From NCBI GenBank assembly GCA_946479505.1, contig CAMLGC010000008.1, positions 1 to 64,000 of the forward strand: a stretch of DNA of 64,000 nucleotides, written 5' to 3'. Every line of letters starts with the position of its first letter. Position 1 is the first letter of the stretch. Shown in pieces: positions 17,230 through 25,402 of this stretch. The notes below the pieces were generated by a model. That model was not told the origin of the DNA. It ran no database searches and worked only from the letters and a program-made list of their open reading frames with translations. The position numbers were made by a program, and so were the translations under genes. The DNA is from an uncultured Sphingomonadaceae bacterium (GTDB lineage: Bacteria > Pseudomonadota > Alphaproteobacteria > Sphingomonadales > Sphingomonadaceae).

Positions 17230-17652
17230 ATGCAGCAGCACATTTCGGTCATCACGCTCGGCGTCGCGGATTTGGCGCGCTCCAGGCGCTTCTATGGTCT
17301 CGGCTTCGGCTGGAGCCCGGTATTCGAGAATGACGAAATCGTCTTCTACCAGATGAACGGGCTCGTGCTCGGCACCTTCCTTCTCGGATCGCTCGAGGCT
17401 GACATGCAGCGCTCGGGCCTGCGCCGTCCTGGCGCGTTCGCGCTGGCGCACAATGTGGCGCGCAAACGCGACGTCGCCCCGCTGATCGATCGGCTCGAAC
17501 GCGCCGGCGGGGTCGTGCTCCGCGCGCCGGATGCGCCTCCGCATGGCGGCTATCGCGGCTATGTCGCCGATCCAGACGACCATGCCTGGGAGATCGCATG
17601 GAACCCGGCCTGGGCGCTCGATCCTGACGGAAATGTGACCTTCTCCGTCTAG
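17230..17652 (+). CDS. VOC (glyoxalase/bleomycin-resistance) family protein
   Basis: The 140-residue protein shows paired VOC modules: HISVITLGVADLARSRRFYGLGFGW with EIVFYQMNGLVLGTF, then APPHGGYRGYVADPDDHAWEIAWNP. Typical metal ligands are visible (His near residue 4, Glu in the closing WEIAWN). Members detoxify methylglyoxal, bind bleomycin-like drugs or act as dioxygenases; the substrate cannot be told from the sequence. It is a lone accessory gene between mating genes and the relaxase region. The ribosome site is weak. Confidence 0.78.
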   Translation: MQQHISVITLGVADLARSRRFYGLGFGWSPVFENDEIVFYQMNGLVLGTFLLGSLEADMQRSGLRRPGAFALAHNVARKRDVAPLIDRLERAGGVVLRAPDAPPHGGYRGYVADPDDHAWEIAWNPAWALDPDGNVTFSV

Positions 17653-17705
17653 CGGCACGCCCGGGATGGAGGGGGGAGGCTCGTCTCGGCAAGGCCGAGG
17701 ATGAC

Positions 17706-17854
17706 GGCCGCCGGACCGGCTCTCAAGGCCGGCGGCCCCTCCAATTTCGCCACGATGAGGAGCGCGCTTCGCGCGCGCGTTTGTTTGTTCGCGCGCGACA
17801 AAATCGGTTCCTCCGCCGCCGCTTCGCGGCGCCTCCGCTCACGCTCCGGCGGCC
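17706..17854. repeat. Intergenic inverted-repeat element, copy D
   Basis: Perfect ten-base arms GGCCGCCGGA (17706-17715) and TCCGGCGGCC (17845-17854) enclose several smaller palindromes, including GCGCGCG tracts around 17776-17797. CCTCCGCTCACGCTCCGG near the right arm resembles the tails of copies A and B. The 275-base gap holds no gene. Confidence 0.45.
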
Positions 17855-17927
17855 CTGACAGCCGGCCCGCCGCCCGTCTTCGACAGATTGTCCTCAAGTC
17901 GTGAGGGCGCAAGCGAAGGAGGCTCAG

Positions 17928-18287
17928 ATGACCATGATTCAATCGATCGACGCGATGCAGGATCGCGTCATGGCAACGCTGATCGCAGGGCTCGAAGCAG
18001 AGTTCGGGCACGACGCAGGCGAGGCGTTGGCGCACCGGTTCCTGGACGCGGAGGAGGTCGATTTTCTCTGGGAAGCACGCATGTCGGAGCGCTGGCTCGG
18101 CGCATATGAGACCCTGGACGACGACGAATTCGAACTCGATCGCATCGCAATTCTGGGGCGGTTGAACGACCGCTGGTTCGTCGCACAGGTGCTCGTTGAC
18201 GGCGAGGGAATGGCCCATGGTGTCATCGGTCGGCGCGACTTCAAACGTGTGGACGCAGCGCGCAAAGCATTCGCGGCAATGCACTGA
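17928..18287 (+). CDS. Hypothetical protein upstream of the relaxase
   Basis: The 119-residue protein starts at an ATG preceded by AAGGAGG. The sequence is acidic and soluble (LEAEFGHDAGEALAHRFLDAEEVDFLWEARMSERWLGAYE), with a central GRLNDRWFVAQVLVDGEG block. I do not recognise a family. Its position directly before the candidate oriT and the relaxase gene suggests an accessory or regulatory role in mobilisation. That is inference from location only. Confidence 0.6.
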   Translation: MTMIQSIDAMQDRVMATLIAGLEAEFGHDAGEALAHRFLDAEEVDFLWEARMSERWLGAYETLDDDEFELDRIAILGRLNDRWFVAQVLVDGEGMAHGVIGRRDFKRVDAARKAFAAMH

Positions 18288-18441
18288 TTGCAGCGATCGG
18301 CATCGACGAAACGCCGGAGCGCGGGTCCGACGGGCTCGCGGCTCCGGCTTCTTTTTTGCCTCGACGGGCAGGGTGCAGGGAAAGGAAAAAGCATGCGAAA
18401 AGGCGCGGTCGAGGATTGGGCCCGCATAAGGCAAGATAGAG

Positions 18442-18497
18442 AAGCTATGGCACCGTCGCGCTCGGGCGACGGCCATAAGCTTTTGTCTGCACATCCT
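18442..18497. other. oriT: Candidate origin of transfer (oriT)
   Basis: A long near-perfect inverted repeat has arms AAGCTATGGCACCGTCGC (18442-18459) and GCGACGGCCATAAGCTT (18466-18482) around a six-base loop. Nine bases after it comes CATCCT (18492-18497), which resembles the core of P-type nick sites (ATCCTG). It sits 150 bases before a P-type relaxase gene. In IncP plasmids the nick also lies a few bases beyond an inverted repeat. The 358-base gap contains no gene. Confidence 0.5.
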
Positions 18498-18645
18498 TTT
18501 CTGGCGACCTTCACCGGCACTGTCCTGCTCTCGGCGGTGCCGTTGAGGCAGAAGCGCGCGGATTTGCGCCGTTCTTAGCGGCACCGGTTTTCATGAGTTC
18601 AAGCGGAGGCCATGCTGGCTAGCCCCCAGCGAAAGCACGAACGCA

Positions 18646-20628
18646 ATGGCCATCGACGACGATTTCGAACCGCGGCTTGGCCGGGCGAAGAGTCGCGGCG
18701 GCAAGCAGCACCGCAAGTTCCTCCACGCGGTTCTCGCCGCCACCAATCTCGCGCGCGGCGGGGCGGCAACCGTTGGACGCCGGCGAGGCTTCACCGGCAG
18801 CCGGATCGGCCGAGGCGCCGGCGTCGGCCGCGTTCTCTCGGCGCGCGATCGGTTCGCCGCATTCCGCCAGCGCCGCGTCATCATCAAATCACGCATCGTT
18901 CGCCTGGCCGGCAAGGGGATGAACGGCGCACGTGCCCATCTGCGCTACATCGAGCGCGACGGCACCACGCGCGAAGGAAATCGTGGGCGGCTCTATAATG
19001 CTGATTCCGACAAGATCGATGGCAAGCCGTTCCTGGACAGACAGGCCGGCGACCGCCACCAGTTCCGCTTCATCGTCTCGCCCGAGGATGGCGCCGAATA
19101 TGAGGACCTGAAACCGCTCACGCGCCGGCTGATGGCGCGGATGGAAGAGGACCTTGACACAAAGCTCGATTGGGTGGCCGTCGATCACTTCAATACCGGC
19201 CACCCCCATGCCCATATCATCGTCCGCGGCAAGGACGAACGCGGGCGCGATCTGATCATCGCGCGCGATTATATCAGCCACGGCATGCGCGAGCGCGCCT
19301 GCGAGCTGGTCGATCTTGATCTCGGTCCCCGCAGCGACGCCGCGATCGAGCAGCGGCTGCGCGCCGAAATCGCTCAGGAGCGGCTGACCAGCATTGACCG
19401 CGCATTGGTGCGCGACGCTGACGCCTCAGGCGTGGTGAGCGGCATCGGGCGCGACCCGTTCGATCACGCGCTCCGCATCGGTCGATTGAAGACGCTGGAG
19501 CGGCTCGGGCTTGCTACCGCTGAGGGTCGCATGCGCTGGCGGCTCGCGCCCGACCTTGTCGACACGCTCCGCCGCATGGGAGAACGCGGCGACATCATAC
19601 GCACGATGCAGCGTACGCTTGGCAAACGAGGTCTCGCGCCGCCGGCGGCCGAACAGACAATCTTCGATCCGGCTTCGCCACACGCCCGACCGCTCATCGG
19701 ACGCGTCGTTGCGCGCGGTCTCTCCGATGAAATCAAGGACCGTCATTATCTGATCGTCGAAGCGACCGACGGCCGAACCCATTATATCGACATCGGGCGC
19801 GGCGAGAATGTTGAACACTTGCGCGACGGCGCGATCGTGCGGATCGCACCGGTCGAAACGACCATCCGCGAAGTCGATCGCACGATCGCAGCGGTCGCCG
19901 CGGGGAATGGCGGGCGCTACGACATCGATGCCCATCTTCGGCATGATCCCGGTGCGACGCAGGCCTTTGCTGAAGCGCATGTGCGGCGGCTCGAAGCGAT
20001 GCGGCGCATCACCAGGAATGTCGAGCGCGAGCCAGATGGCACTTGGGTCATTGCACCCGACCATCTCGATCGCGCCGCCGCTTATGAGGCGATCCGCGCC
20101 AAGGACCGGCCGGTCAGCGTGGAAATGCTGTCATCGCATCCGCTCGAGAAGCTGGTCGATGCCGATGCGGCAACCTGGCTCGACAAGGAACTGATCGCGT
20201 CGGCGCCCGAGCCGCTGCGCGATACCGGATTTGGGCATGATGTCTGGGAGGCGCAGGCCCGCCGCCGGCAATGGCTGGTGGCGCAAAGATTGGCCGCAGA
20301 ATCAGACGATGCGGCCATCTTCCGCAGCGACATGATCGCGACGTTGCGGAGGCGCGAATTACTGCGTGTCGCCAGCCAGCTTGCGGATGAGCTGGAGCTG
20401 CCGTTCCGCGAACCGCACGAGGGCAGCCGGATTGAGGGCGTCTATCGACGCTCGGTCGAGCTCGTCAGCGGCCGGTTCGCGCTGATCGAGAGATCGCGCG
20501 AGTTCACGCTCGTGCCGTGGAGACCGGTTCTCGATCGGCAGCTCGGCAAACGGGTCTCGGGCATCACGCGCGGTAACGGCATCACTTGGGCTTTTGGTCG
20601 CCAACGCAGTGGGCCGAGCATTTCATAG
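18646..20628 (+). CDS. traI: Conjugative relaxase (VirD2/TraI family, DUF3363)
   Basis: The 660-residue protein holds a MOB_P-type relaxase domain in roughly residues 75-260. It has a candidate catalytic Tyr101 (LRYIERDG) and a histidine triad in TGHPHAHIIVRGKD (His186, His188, His190). The C-terminal two thirds match the DUF3363 extension common in alphaproteobacterial relaxases. It would nick oriT and pilot the strand to the coupling protein. In related elements traG follows closely; here 19 kb of cargo separates them. The basic N-terminus (residues 10-60) probably contacts DNA. Confidence 0.92.
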   Translation: MAIDDDFEPRLGRAKSRGGKQHRKFLHAVLAATNLARGGAATVGRRRGFTGSRIGRGAGVGRVLSARDRFAAFRQRRVIIKSRIVRLAGKGMNGARAHLRYIERDGTTREGNRGRLYNADSDKIDGKPFLDRQAGDRHQFRFIVSPEDGAEYEDLKPLTRRLMARMEEDLDTKLDWVAVDHFNTGHPHAHIIVRGKDERGRDLIIARDYISHGMRERACELVDLDLGPRSDAAIEQRLRAEIAQERLTSIDRALVRDADASGVVSGIGRDPFDHALRIGRLKTLERLGLATAEGRMRWRLAPDLVDTLRRMGERGDIIRTMQRTLGKRGLAPPAAEQTIFDPASPHARPLIGRVVARGLSDEIKDRHYLIVEATDGRTHYIDIGRGENVEHLRDGAIVRIAPVETTIREVDRTIAAVAAGNGGRYDIDAHLRHDPGATQAFAEAHVRRLEAMRRITRNVEREPDGTWVIAPDHLDRAAAYEAIRAKDRPVSVEMLSSHPLEKLVDADAATWLDKELIASAPEPLRDTGFGHDVWEAQARRRQWLVAQRLAAESDDAAIFRSDMIATLRRRELLRVASQLADELELPFREPHEGSRIEGVYRRSVELVSGRFALIERSREFTLVPWRPVLDRQLGKRVSGITRGNGITWAFGRQRSGPSIS

Positions 20629-20806
20629 GCGAAAGCTGCTGTGAACGGGCGCCCTAGGTTCACACGGCGTAGGCCGCTTCGCGCCCTCATAGCGGTCGTC
20701 CGATAGGCTTACCGCAGTAATCGAAAAGGTCCACCGTTCTAGGCGGCGCGGCCGTAGTGGTGAGCGCCGATCTCGATAGGCATTCTCGACCCGGTCTCGT
20801 AGCGAT

Positions 20807-21835
20807 TCAACTACCAGGCGAAGTCGGAACGGTCCAATTGCAGGCATCCTCCGTTCCGAGAAATCTAAGGATCGTTCGCGCGGTCCACGCCGGCCGGCGG
20901 AGATAGAAATAATGCGTGCTGCGCGGCAGCTCGATGGCGATGCCGCATTCCTTTTCGACGAGAAAGTCGGCCTGCTGGCGAAGCATCCAGGGACGGATGT
21001 TGTGGATGAAATAGTCAACGATCTGCCGCCGCCGTGCAGGCGCGGTCGCGGCGGGCACCTGATCGGCAACGTCCTTTGATGCGTAGATGGCGAGCGCCGG
21101 AGCCCCGATATGCGCATAGTCGGGATCGACAGATGCCTCACCCGCGAGCACCGCCAGCGTCACGCGGGGCGGCGTCCTGGAAATCAGGCCGTCGGGGCCG
21201 CGTTCCATGATGTCGGCGAGGTTGTCATGAACGGCCGGGACATGCGTGCCGAGCGCCGCGCCGCGCCATCGCGCAAGTGCATCGAGCGAGGCGCGATCCG
21301 CGGCGGTCGGCGGCGGCATCGCGGGAACGTTGCTGGTGAGATCGAGCGCGCGCGTCCAATCATAGGCCGAATCGAGATAGACGAGCCGTTCGACGCGATC
21401 GGGATGCGTCGCACCCATCGCCGATAATTCACCGCCCGCGATGCTGTGGCCAACGAACGATGCACGGTCGATCGACAGCGCGTCCATCATCCCCACGATG
21501 TCGCCGATCAGGGCTGCGTTGGAATAATCGGTCTGACTATGGTCGGACAGGCCATAGCCGCGGCGGGTGAAGGCGTAGACATGATGGCCATGCGCAAGGC
21601 GGGGCGCCAGATCGTCGAAGATGCGCGCCGAATCCCCGAGTCCGCTCAGCAGGATGATCGCGGAGCCTTCGCCGCCCCAGTCGACATAATGGAGGCGAAC
21701 GCCGTCGACGGTGCAGAAACTGTCGGCGCCGCGGCCGTTGGTGTCGCACGCATCCGTCGCGCTTTTCTGGCCCGAAACCGCGGGTGCGGCGATCATCAAT
21801 ATCGCGGCAAGCGCCGCGGCCGAAACGAACCTCAC
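20807..21835 (-). CDS. Secreted alpha/beta hydrolase
   Basis: This 342-residue protein has a signal peptide (MRFVSAAALAAILMIAAPAVSG). An alpha/beta-hydrolase core follows: HYVDWGGEGSAIILLSGLGDSA, the nucleophile elbow GHSIAGGE, and a C-terminal His in a PRSTHYFYL context. The substrate is unknown. It starts with GTG in a four-base overlap with the TonB receptor stop codon, so both come from one mRNA. A periplasmic hydrolase next to a receptor fits uptake and cleavage of an ester or lactone. It is cargo, not ICE backbone. Confidence 0.83.
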   Translation of the reverse strand: MRFVSAAALAAILMIAAPAVSGQKSATDACDTNGRGADSFCTVDGVRLHYVDWGGEGSAIILLSGLGDSARIFDDLAPRLAHGHHVYAFTRRGYGLSDHSQTDYSNAALIGDIVGMMDALSIDRASFVGHSIAGGELSAMGATHPDRVERLVYLDSAYDWTRALDLTSNVPAMPPPTAADRASLDALARWRGAALGTHVPAVHDNLADIMERGPDGLISRTPPRVTLAVLAGEASVDPDYAHIGAPALAIYASKDVADQVPAATAPARRRQIVDYFIHNIRPWMLRQQADFLVEKECGIAIELPRSTHYFYLRRPAWTARTILRFLGTEDACNWTVPTSPGS

Positions 21836-23988
21836 AGCCGATAATCCAGGGTAAGCCCGATCGTGCGCGGGCGGACGAGGAACTCGACCGGGCCGCGCAC
21901 GCCCGTGGCCGCCTGCGACACGCCCCGCGTATCCCCGATATTCTCGACGAAGGCGGCAATCCCGATCCCGCCGAAATGTGCCGACAGGCGCAGATCGAAC
22001 AGATTGTAGCCGCCCTGCCTGGCCGGCATCGGGCTGAGTTCACCGGGCGCGCCCGAAATGTAGCGGTGGCTGAGCAGCAGGGTCGGCGTCGCCGCGCTGT
22101 CGTGCACCGTGTAGCTGATCGAATCCGACACCTGCCAGCGCGATGCGCCCGGGAGGCGTGATCCCTTGGGGACGAGCGTGGCGCCGCTTCCGAAATCGCG
22201 GCGCAGCTCTGCGTCGAGATAGGTGACGCCCGCCTGGAGCGTCAGCGCGCGCGTTGGAAAGAAACGGACATTGCCTTCGAAACCCCGGCTGCGCGCCTTG
22301 CCGGCATTGGCGGTGTAGATGAAGCCGCCGGGGCTGGTCTGGGTTACCTGTATGTTGCTCCAGTCGACATAGAAGAGCGTGCCGTCGAGCTGGAGGCGGC
22401 GGTCGAGAAGGCTGGTCCGCGCGCCGATCTCGTAGTTGACGAGCGAATCCGATTGGAACTGGTCGGGAATCGGGAAGGTCGGATCGACCGCGATATTGGG
22501 TCCGCCGAAGCGGAAACCTTTGGAAACGAGGACATAGACGAGATGATCCTCGTCCGGTTGCCACGTCAGCGACGCCTTGGGTGAAAAGCCCGTCTCGCGC
22601 GAGCCGCCTTCGGTGGTCGTCGTTCCGCCGACGAACGGACCCGATTGGGTGGTGGTGGTATGCAGCCGGGTGCGGAACAGCCGCCCGCCCAGCGTGGCCT
22701 TGAACTGATCGGTGAAGTGCCAGGTGGCCTCGCCGAACAGCGCGCTCTCACGCCCGCGGATGTCCACCGGCGCTTCGAGCAGCCTCGCGGTGCCGAAGAC
22801 AGGCACCGCATTGGGCGCGTCGAGCGCGTCCACGATGCGTTCGTCGGTCGCGTCGTGATAGGCGCCGATCAGATATTCGAACTTTGCTCCCGTGGGGGAG
22901 GCGAGGCGCACCTCGAAGGTGGTCCCCCGGCTGTGGCCGCCTTCGTCAAAGCTGACGGGCGCGAGGGCGGGGACCAGCCCCGAATAATCCTGGATGCTCG
23001 AGAAATGCTTGGCATGATAGGTGCCGGTCGCGGTCAGCGTGGCGAACCCCAGATCCTGGTCGAGCCGAAGATTGTGGATCGTCGTGCGAAAACGGAAGGG
23101 CTCGGCGACAAGGCTGTCCTTGGCATAGTCGCCGGCGGTGCGCTGTGCCGATCCGATATCGTCGGTGCGCTCGGTCTGTTCGAGGAACAGATAGTTGATC
23201 GTCGTCCCCGTCGCCGGCTGCCAGGTCGCCAGCAGACGGCCGCCGGTCATGTCGGTTCGGTTCGAATTGGTCGCCGCTGTGCCGACATTGTCGATATAGC
23301 CGCCATCGCGCCGCCGCCCGATCACGCCGCGCACGGCAAAGCTGCCCGGCGCGATCGGCACGTTCACCATCGCGTGCGCGCCGAAGCCCGTCTCCCCATG
23401 CTGCGTGCCCTCGATCGTGCCGCGAAGGTGCATCTCATATTCGTCGAGATCGGGCCGCGCCGCCTGATAGTTGATCGCGCCGCCCAGCGAGGCCGATCCG
23501 AACAACGTGCCCTGCGGCCCGCGCAATATGGTGACGTTGTCGACGTCGAACGTATCGATGTCGGGAATGCCGGCGGAATAGAAGGGATCGGTCAGCGGCA
23601 CGTCATTGATGAAATAGCCGGTGGTGCCTTGCGCCTGTGCAATCGTCGTAGTGGTCGCGATCCCGCGGATGATCGCCGACGAGTTGCCCGGAACCGCCGC
23701 ATTGAACACCACACCCGGCGTGCGCGACAGGTAATCGGCCAGGCTGTTCGCGCCCAGCGCTTCGAGCTGGGATTCGTCGAAGGCGCTGACGGAGCCCGAA
23801 ATGTCGCGCACCGATTCGGGCCGTTTGGTCGCGGTGACGATGATTTCGGGGATGCGGTTTTCGCTTTCGTCTTCGTTCGCGTTCTGCGCCTGGGGAGGGG
23901 GCGCTTCTTGCGCCTGCGCCGGCATGCTGCCCAGTGCCGCCGTGCCGACCAGCAACGCGATCCGAATTGTGCTCTGATTGTCGATCAT
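21832..23988 (-). CDS. TonB-dependent outer membrane receptor
   Basis: This receptor of about 718 residues has a signal peptide ending in QAQ and a TonB box-like IPEIIVTATKR. The plug domain includes LADYLSRTPGVVF and VTILRGPQGTLFGSASLGGAINY. A 22-strand barrel ends in an aromatic LTLDYRL. Three start codons are possible; the last ATG has GGGAGG at the best spacing. It belongs to the large sphingomonad OMR group used for complex carbon sources. The tail is coupled to a secreted hydrolase, and a divergent TetR regulator with a palindrome lies upstream. Confidence 0.92.
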   Translation of the reverse strand: MIDNQSTIRIALLVGTAALGSMPAQAQEAPPPQAQNANEDESENRIPEIIVTATKRPESVRDISGSVSAFDESQLEALGANSLADYLSRTPGVVFNAAVPGNSSAIIRGIATTTTIAQAQGTTGYFINDVPLTDPFYSAGIPDIDTFDVDNVTILRGPQGTLFGSASLGGAINYQAARPDLDEYEMHLRGTIEGTQHGETGFGAHAMVNVPIAPGSFAVRGVIGRRRDGGYIDNVGTAATNSNRTDMTGGRLLATWQPATGTTINYLFLEQTERTDDIGSAQRTAGDYAKDSLVAEPFRFRTTIHNLRLDQDLGFATLTATGTYHAKHFSSIQDYSGLVPALAPVSFDEGGHSRGTTFEVRLASPTGAKFEYLIGAYHDATDERIVDALDAPNAVPVFGTARLLEAPVDIRGRESALFGEATWHFTDQFKATLGGRLFRTRLHTTTTQSGPFVGGTTTTEGGSRETGFSPKASLTWQPDEDHLVYVLVSKGFRFGGPNIAVDPTFPIPDQFQSDSLVNYEIGARTSLLDRRLQLDGTLFYVDWSNIQVTQTSPGGFIYTANAGKARSRGFEGNVRFFPTRALTLQAGVTYLDAELRRDFGSGATLVPKGSRLPGASRWQVSDSISYTVHDSAATPTLLLSHRYISGAPGELSPMPARQGGYNLFDLRLSAHFGGIGIAAFVENIGDTRGVSQAATGVRGPVEFLVRPRTIGLTLDYRL

Positions 23989-24009
23989 CATCACCCTCCC
24001 ATTAAAGAG

Positions 24010-24023
24010 ACCGACTAGTCGGT
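24010..24023. promoter_or_regulatory. Palindromic TetR-type operator
   Basis: The perfect 14-base palindrome ACCGACTAGTCGGT lies midway in the 85-base divergent region between the receptor and the TetR gene. It has the size and symmetry of TetR-family operators and could control both promoters. Confidence 0.7.
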
Positions 24024-24073
24024 TTTATTGGAGATTGCAATGAGCGAGCGGGCGAGGGTAGACGCGATCCACG

Positions 24074-24652
24074 ATGCCGAAGCTCTCCAAACAAGCGTTC
24101 GAGGAACGGCGCTCCAACATCATGGATGCCGCGCGCCGCTGCTTCTCGCGTGACGGCATCCACGTCTCGGTCGACGAGCTCTGCGCCGAAGCTGGCGTCA
24201 GCAAGGGCGCGCTCTACGGCTATTTCCCGAGCAAGGAGGCGATCATTCAGGCGATCGCCGACGAGCATGTCGCCGATCTGGAAGATATCCGAAAGGCCTC
24301 CGAACCCGATGCGCTGTTGGCGGCGCTGCTTGAAAAGATGAGCTATCGCGATCCGGTTCAAAGCCGTCTCGAGCTCGAGGCCTGGGCCTACAGCCTCAAC
24401 AACGCGTCGCTTCATCGCCGCCTTCGCGATAATACAGAGAGGCTCCGCCTCGTGATCGAAGAGGCTCTTACCGCGATGGTCGCCTCGGGAAAGCTCATCC
24501 TCAAGCTGCCGCCGGGTTCCGCGGCGCTCCTCCTCGAAACCTACGCCGTGGGAATGGTCGCCTGCACGGCGCTCGGTCAGGGTGAAACCGATGCCGAACG
24601 GCACAAATGCCTGGAAGTGGCGTTCGACGCCTTGATCAGCGAACGAACGTAA
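24074..24652 (+). CDS. TetR/AcrR family transcriptional regulator
   Basis: The 192-residue protein has a TetR helix-turn-helix at residues 30-51 (VSVDELCAEAGVSKGALYGYF) and a helical ligand-binding C-terminal domain. It is divergent from the TonB receptor/hydrolase pair, with a perfect palindrome in the shared promoter region. It most likely represses that pair until its ligand, possibly the transported compound or its hydrolysis product, is present. After its stop the sequence changes to the minus-strand island; the 291 bases between hold no gene. Confidence 0.9.
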   Translation: MPKLSKQAFEERRSNIMDAARRCFSRDGIHVSVDELCAEAGVSKGALYGYFPSKEAIIQAIADEHVADLEDIRKASEPDALLAALLEKMSYRDPVQSRLELEAWAYSLNNASLHRRLRDNTERLRLVIEEALTAMVASGKLILKLPPGSAALLLETYAVGMVACTALGQGETDAERHKCLEVAFDALISERT

Positions 24653-24943
24653 GTAGGTTCGAATTCCGTGCGGCGGTTCCGTGCGGCTGCGTGAGCCTCG
24701 GTCGCCGCCTCAGACGTAACGATGAGATCTGCGGAGCATGAAGTGGCCGTAATACAGGGGCGCTCGACGCGCCGGCCTCTCAAATTGCCGACAGCAATGC
24801 GCCCATTCCGGTCGTCGGCCCGTTCCGTGAATGAGCCCAAAAGCTGCCATTTGTTCAAGTTGCTTAGCTCGGTTCATCTATTGAAAATGCGGGACGGGTT
24901 CTGCGCGCAGTTGGGACACGCAGAACCCTCACAAGCGGGTCGG

Positions 24944-25402
24944 TTAGGATTTCGATCCTAGCAGCCAGCCGAAGAAGCGGCTTTTCCATCCGGAGGCGAC
25001 TGATGGTATTTGCGGTGGTTCAACATCTTTCCCCGCTGCGACCACATCGGAAGGCGCATCCAATCCATAATGCGCCGCTTTCGCCCGCCGGTCCCGACGC
25101 CGTTCCGCCGAAACGTCCGCGTCCGACCAAGGTGGGGCCTCGAACACCTGGTTGCGACGGATCACGTAGTGCGAACGACACGGGAGCGTCCAACTCCCGA
25201 CCGACGGGTGCAGAGTGATTGTCTCGCCGTCATAGGTGATGTTCCAGTCCGTCGGCGTGAGCGGGGTCACGACCTCCTGGCCGCAACCGCAGCAGCAGCT
25301 GTGGGCGGCGCTGCCGAACTCCAGCGATACGTAAAGCACGCCCGGCTCAAGTGTTTCCGGGAACGTCTCGACGAACCGGTGCTCAAGGACGGAATACCGC
25401 AT
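24944..25402 (-). CDS. DUF6527 protein of a ubiquitin-like conjugation operon
   Basis: The 152-residue protein starts at the ATG that overlaps the ThiF stop (TGATG), which gives translational coupling. It has the DUF6527 core: AHSCCCGCGQEV (His34, Cys36-38, Cys40), a tryptophan at 53, then LHPSVGS and PCRSHYVI (Cys75, Ser77, His78). The Cys/His set looks like a zinc or catalytic centre. The C-terminus is basic and hydrophobic (SRFFGWLLG). In described bacterial ubiquitin-like operons this family accompanies E1- and Ubl-encoding genes, and a deconjugase-like role has been proposed. It is the last gene of the operon. Confidence 0.75.
   Translation of the reverse strand: MRYSVLEHRFVETFPETLEPGVLYVSLEFGSAAHSCCCGCGQEVVTPLTPTDWNITYDGETITLHPSVGSWTLPCRSHYVIRRNQVFEAPPWSDADVSAERRRDRRAKAAHYGLDAPSDVVAAGKDVEPPQIPSVASGWKSRFFGWLLGSKS

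Noticed and set aside
22645..24018. 457-residue plus-strand frame opposite the TonB receptor
   Set aside because: The minus strand has signal peptide, plug and barrel motifs; the antisense product matches nothing recognisable.
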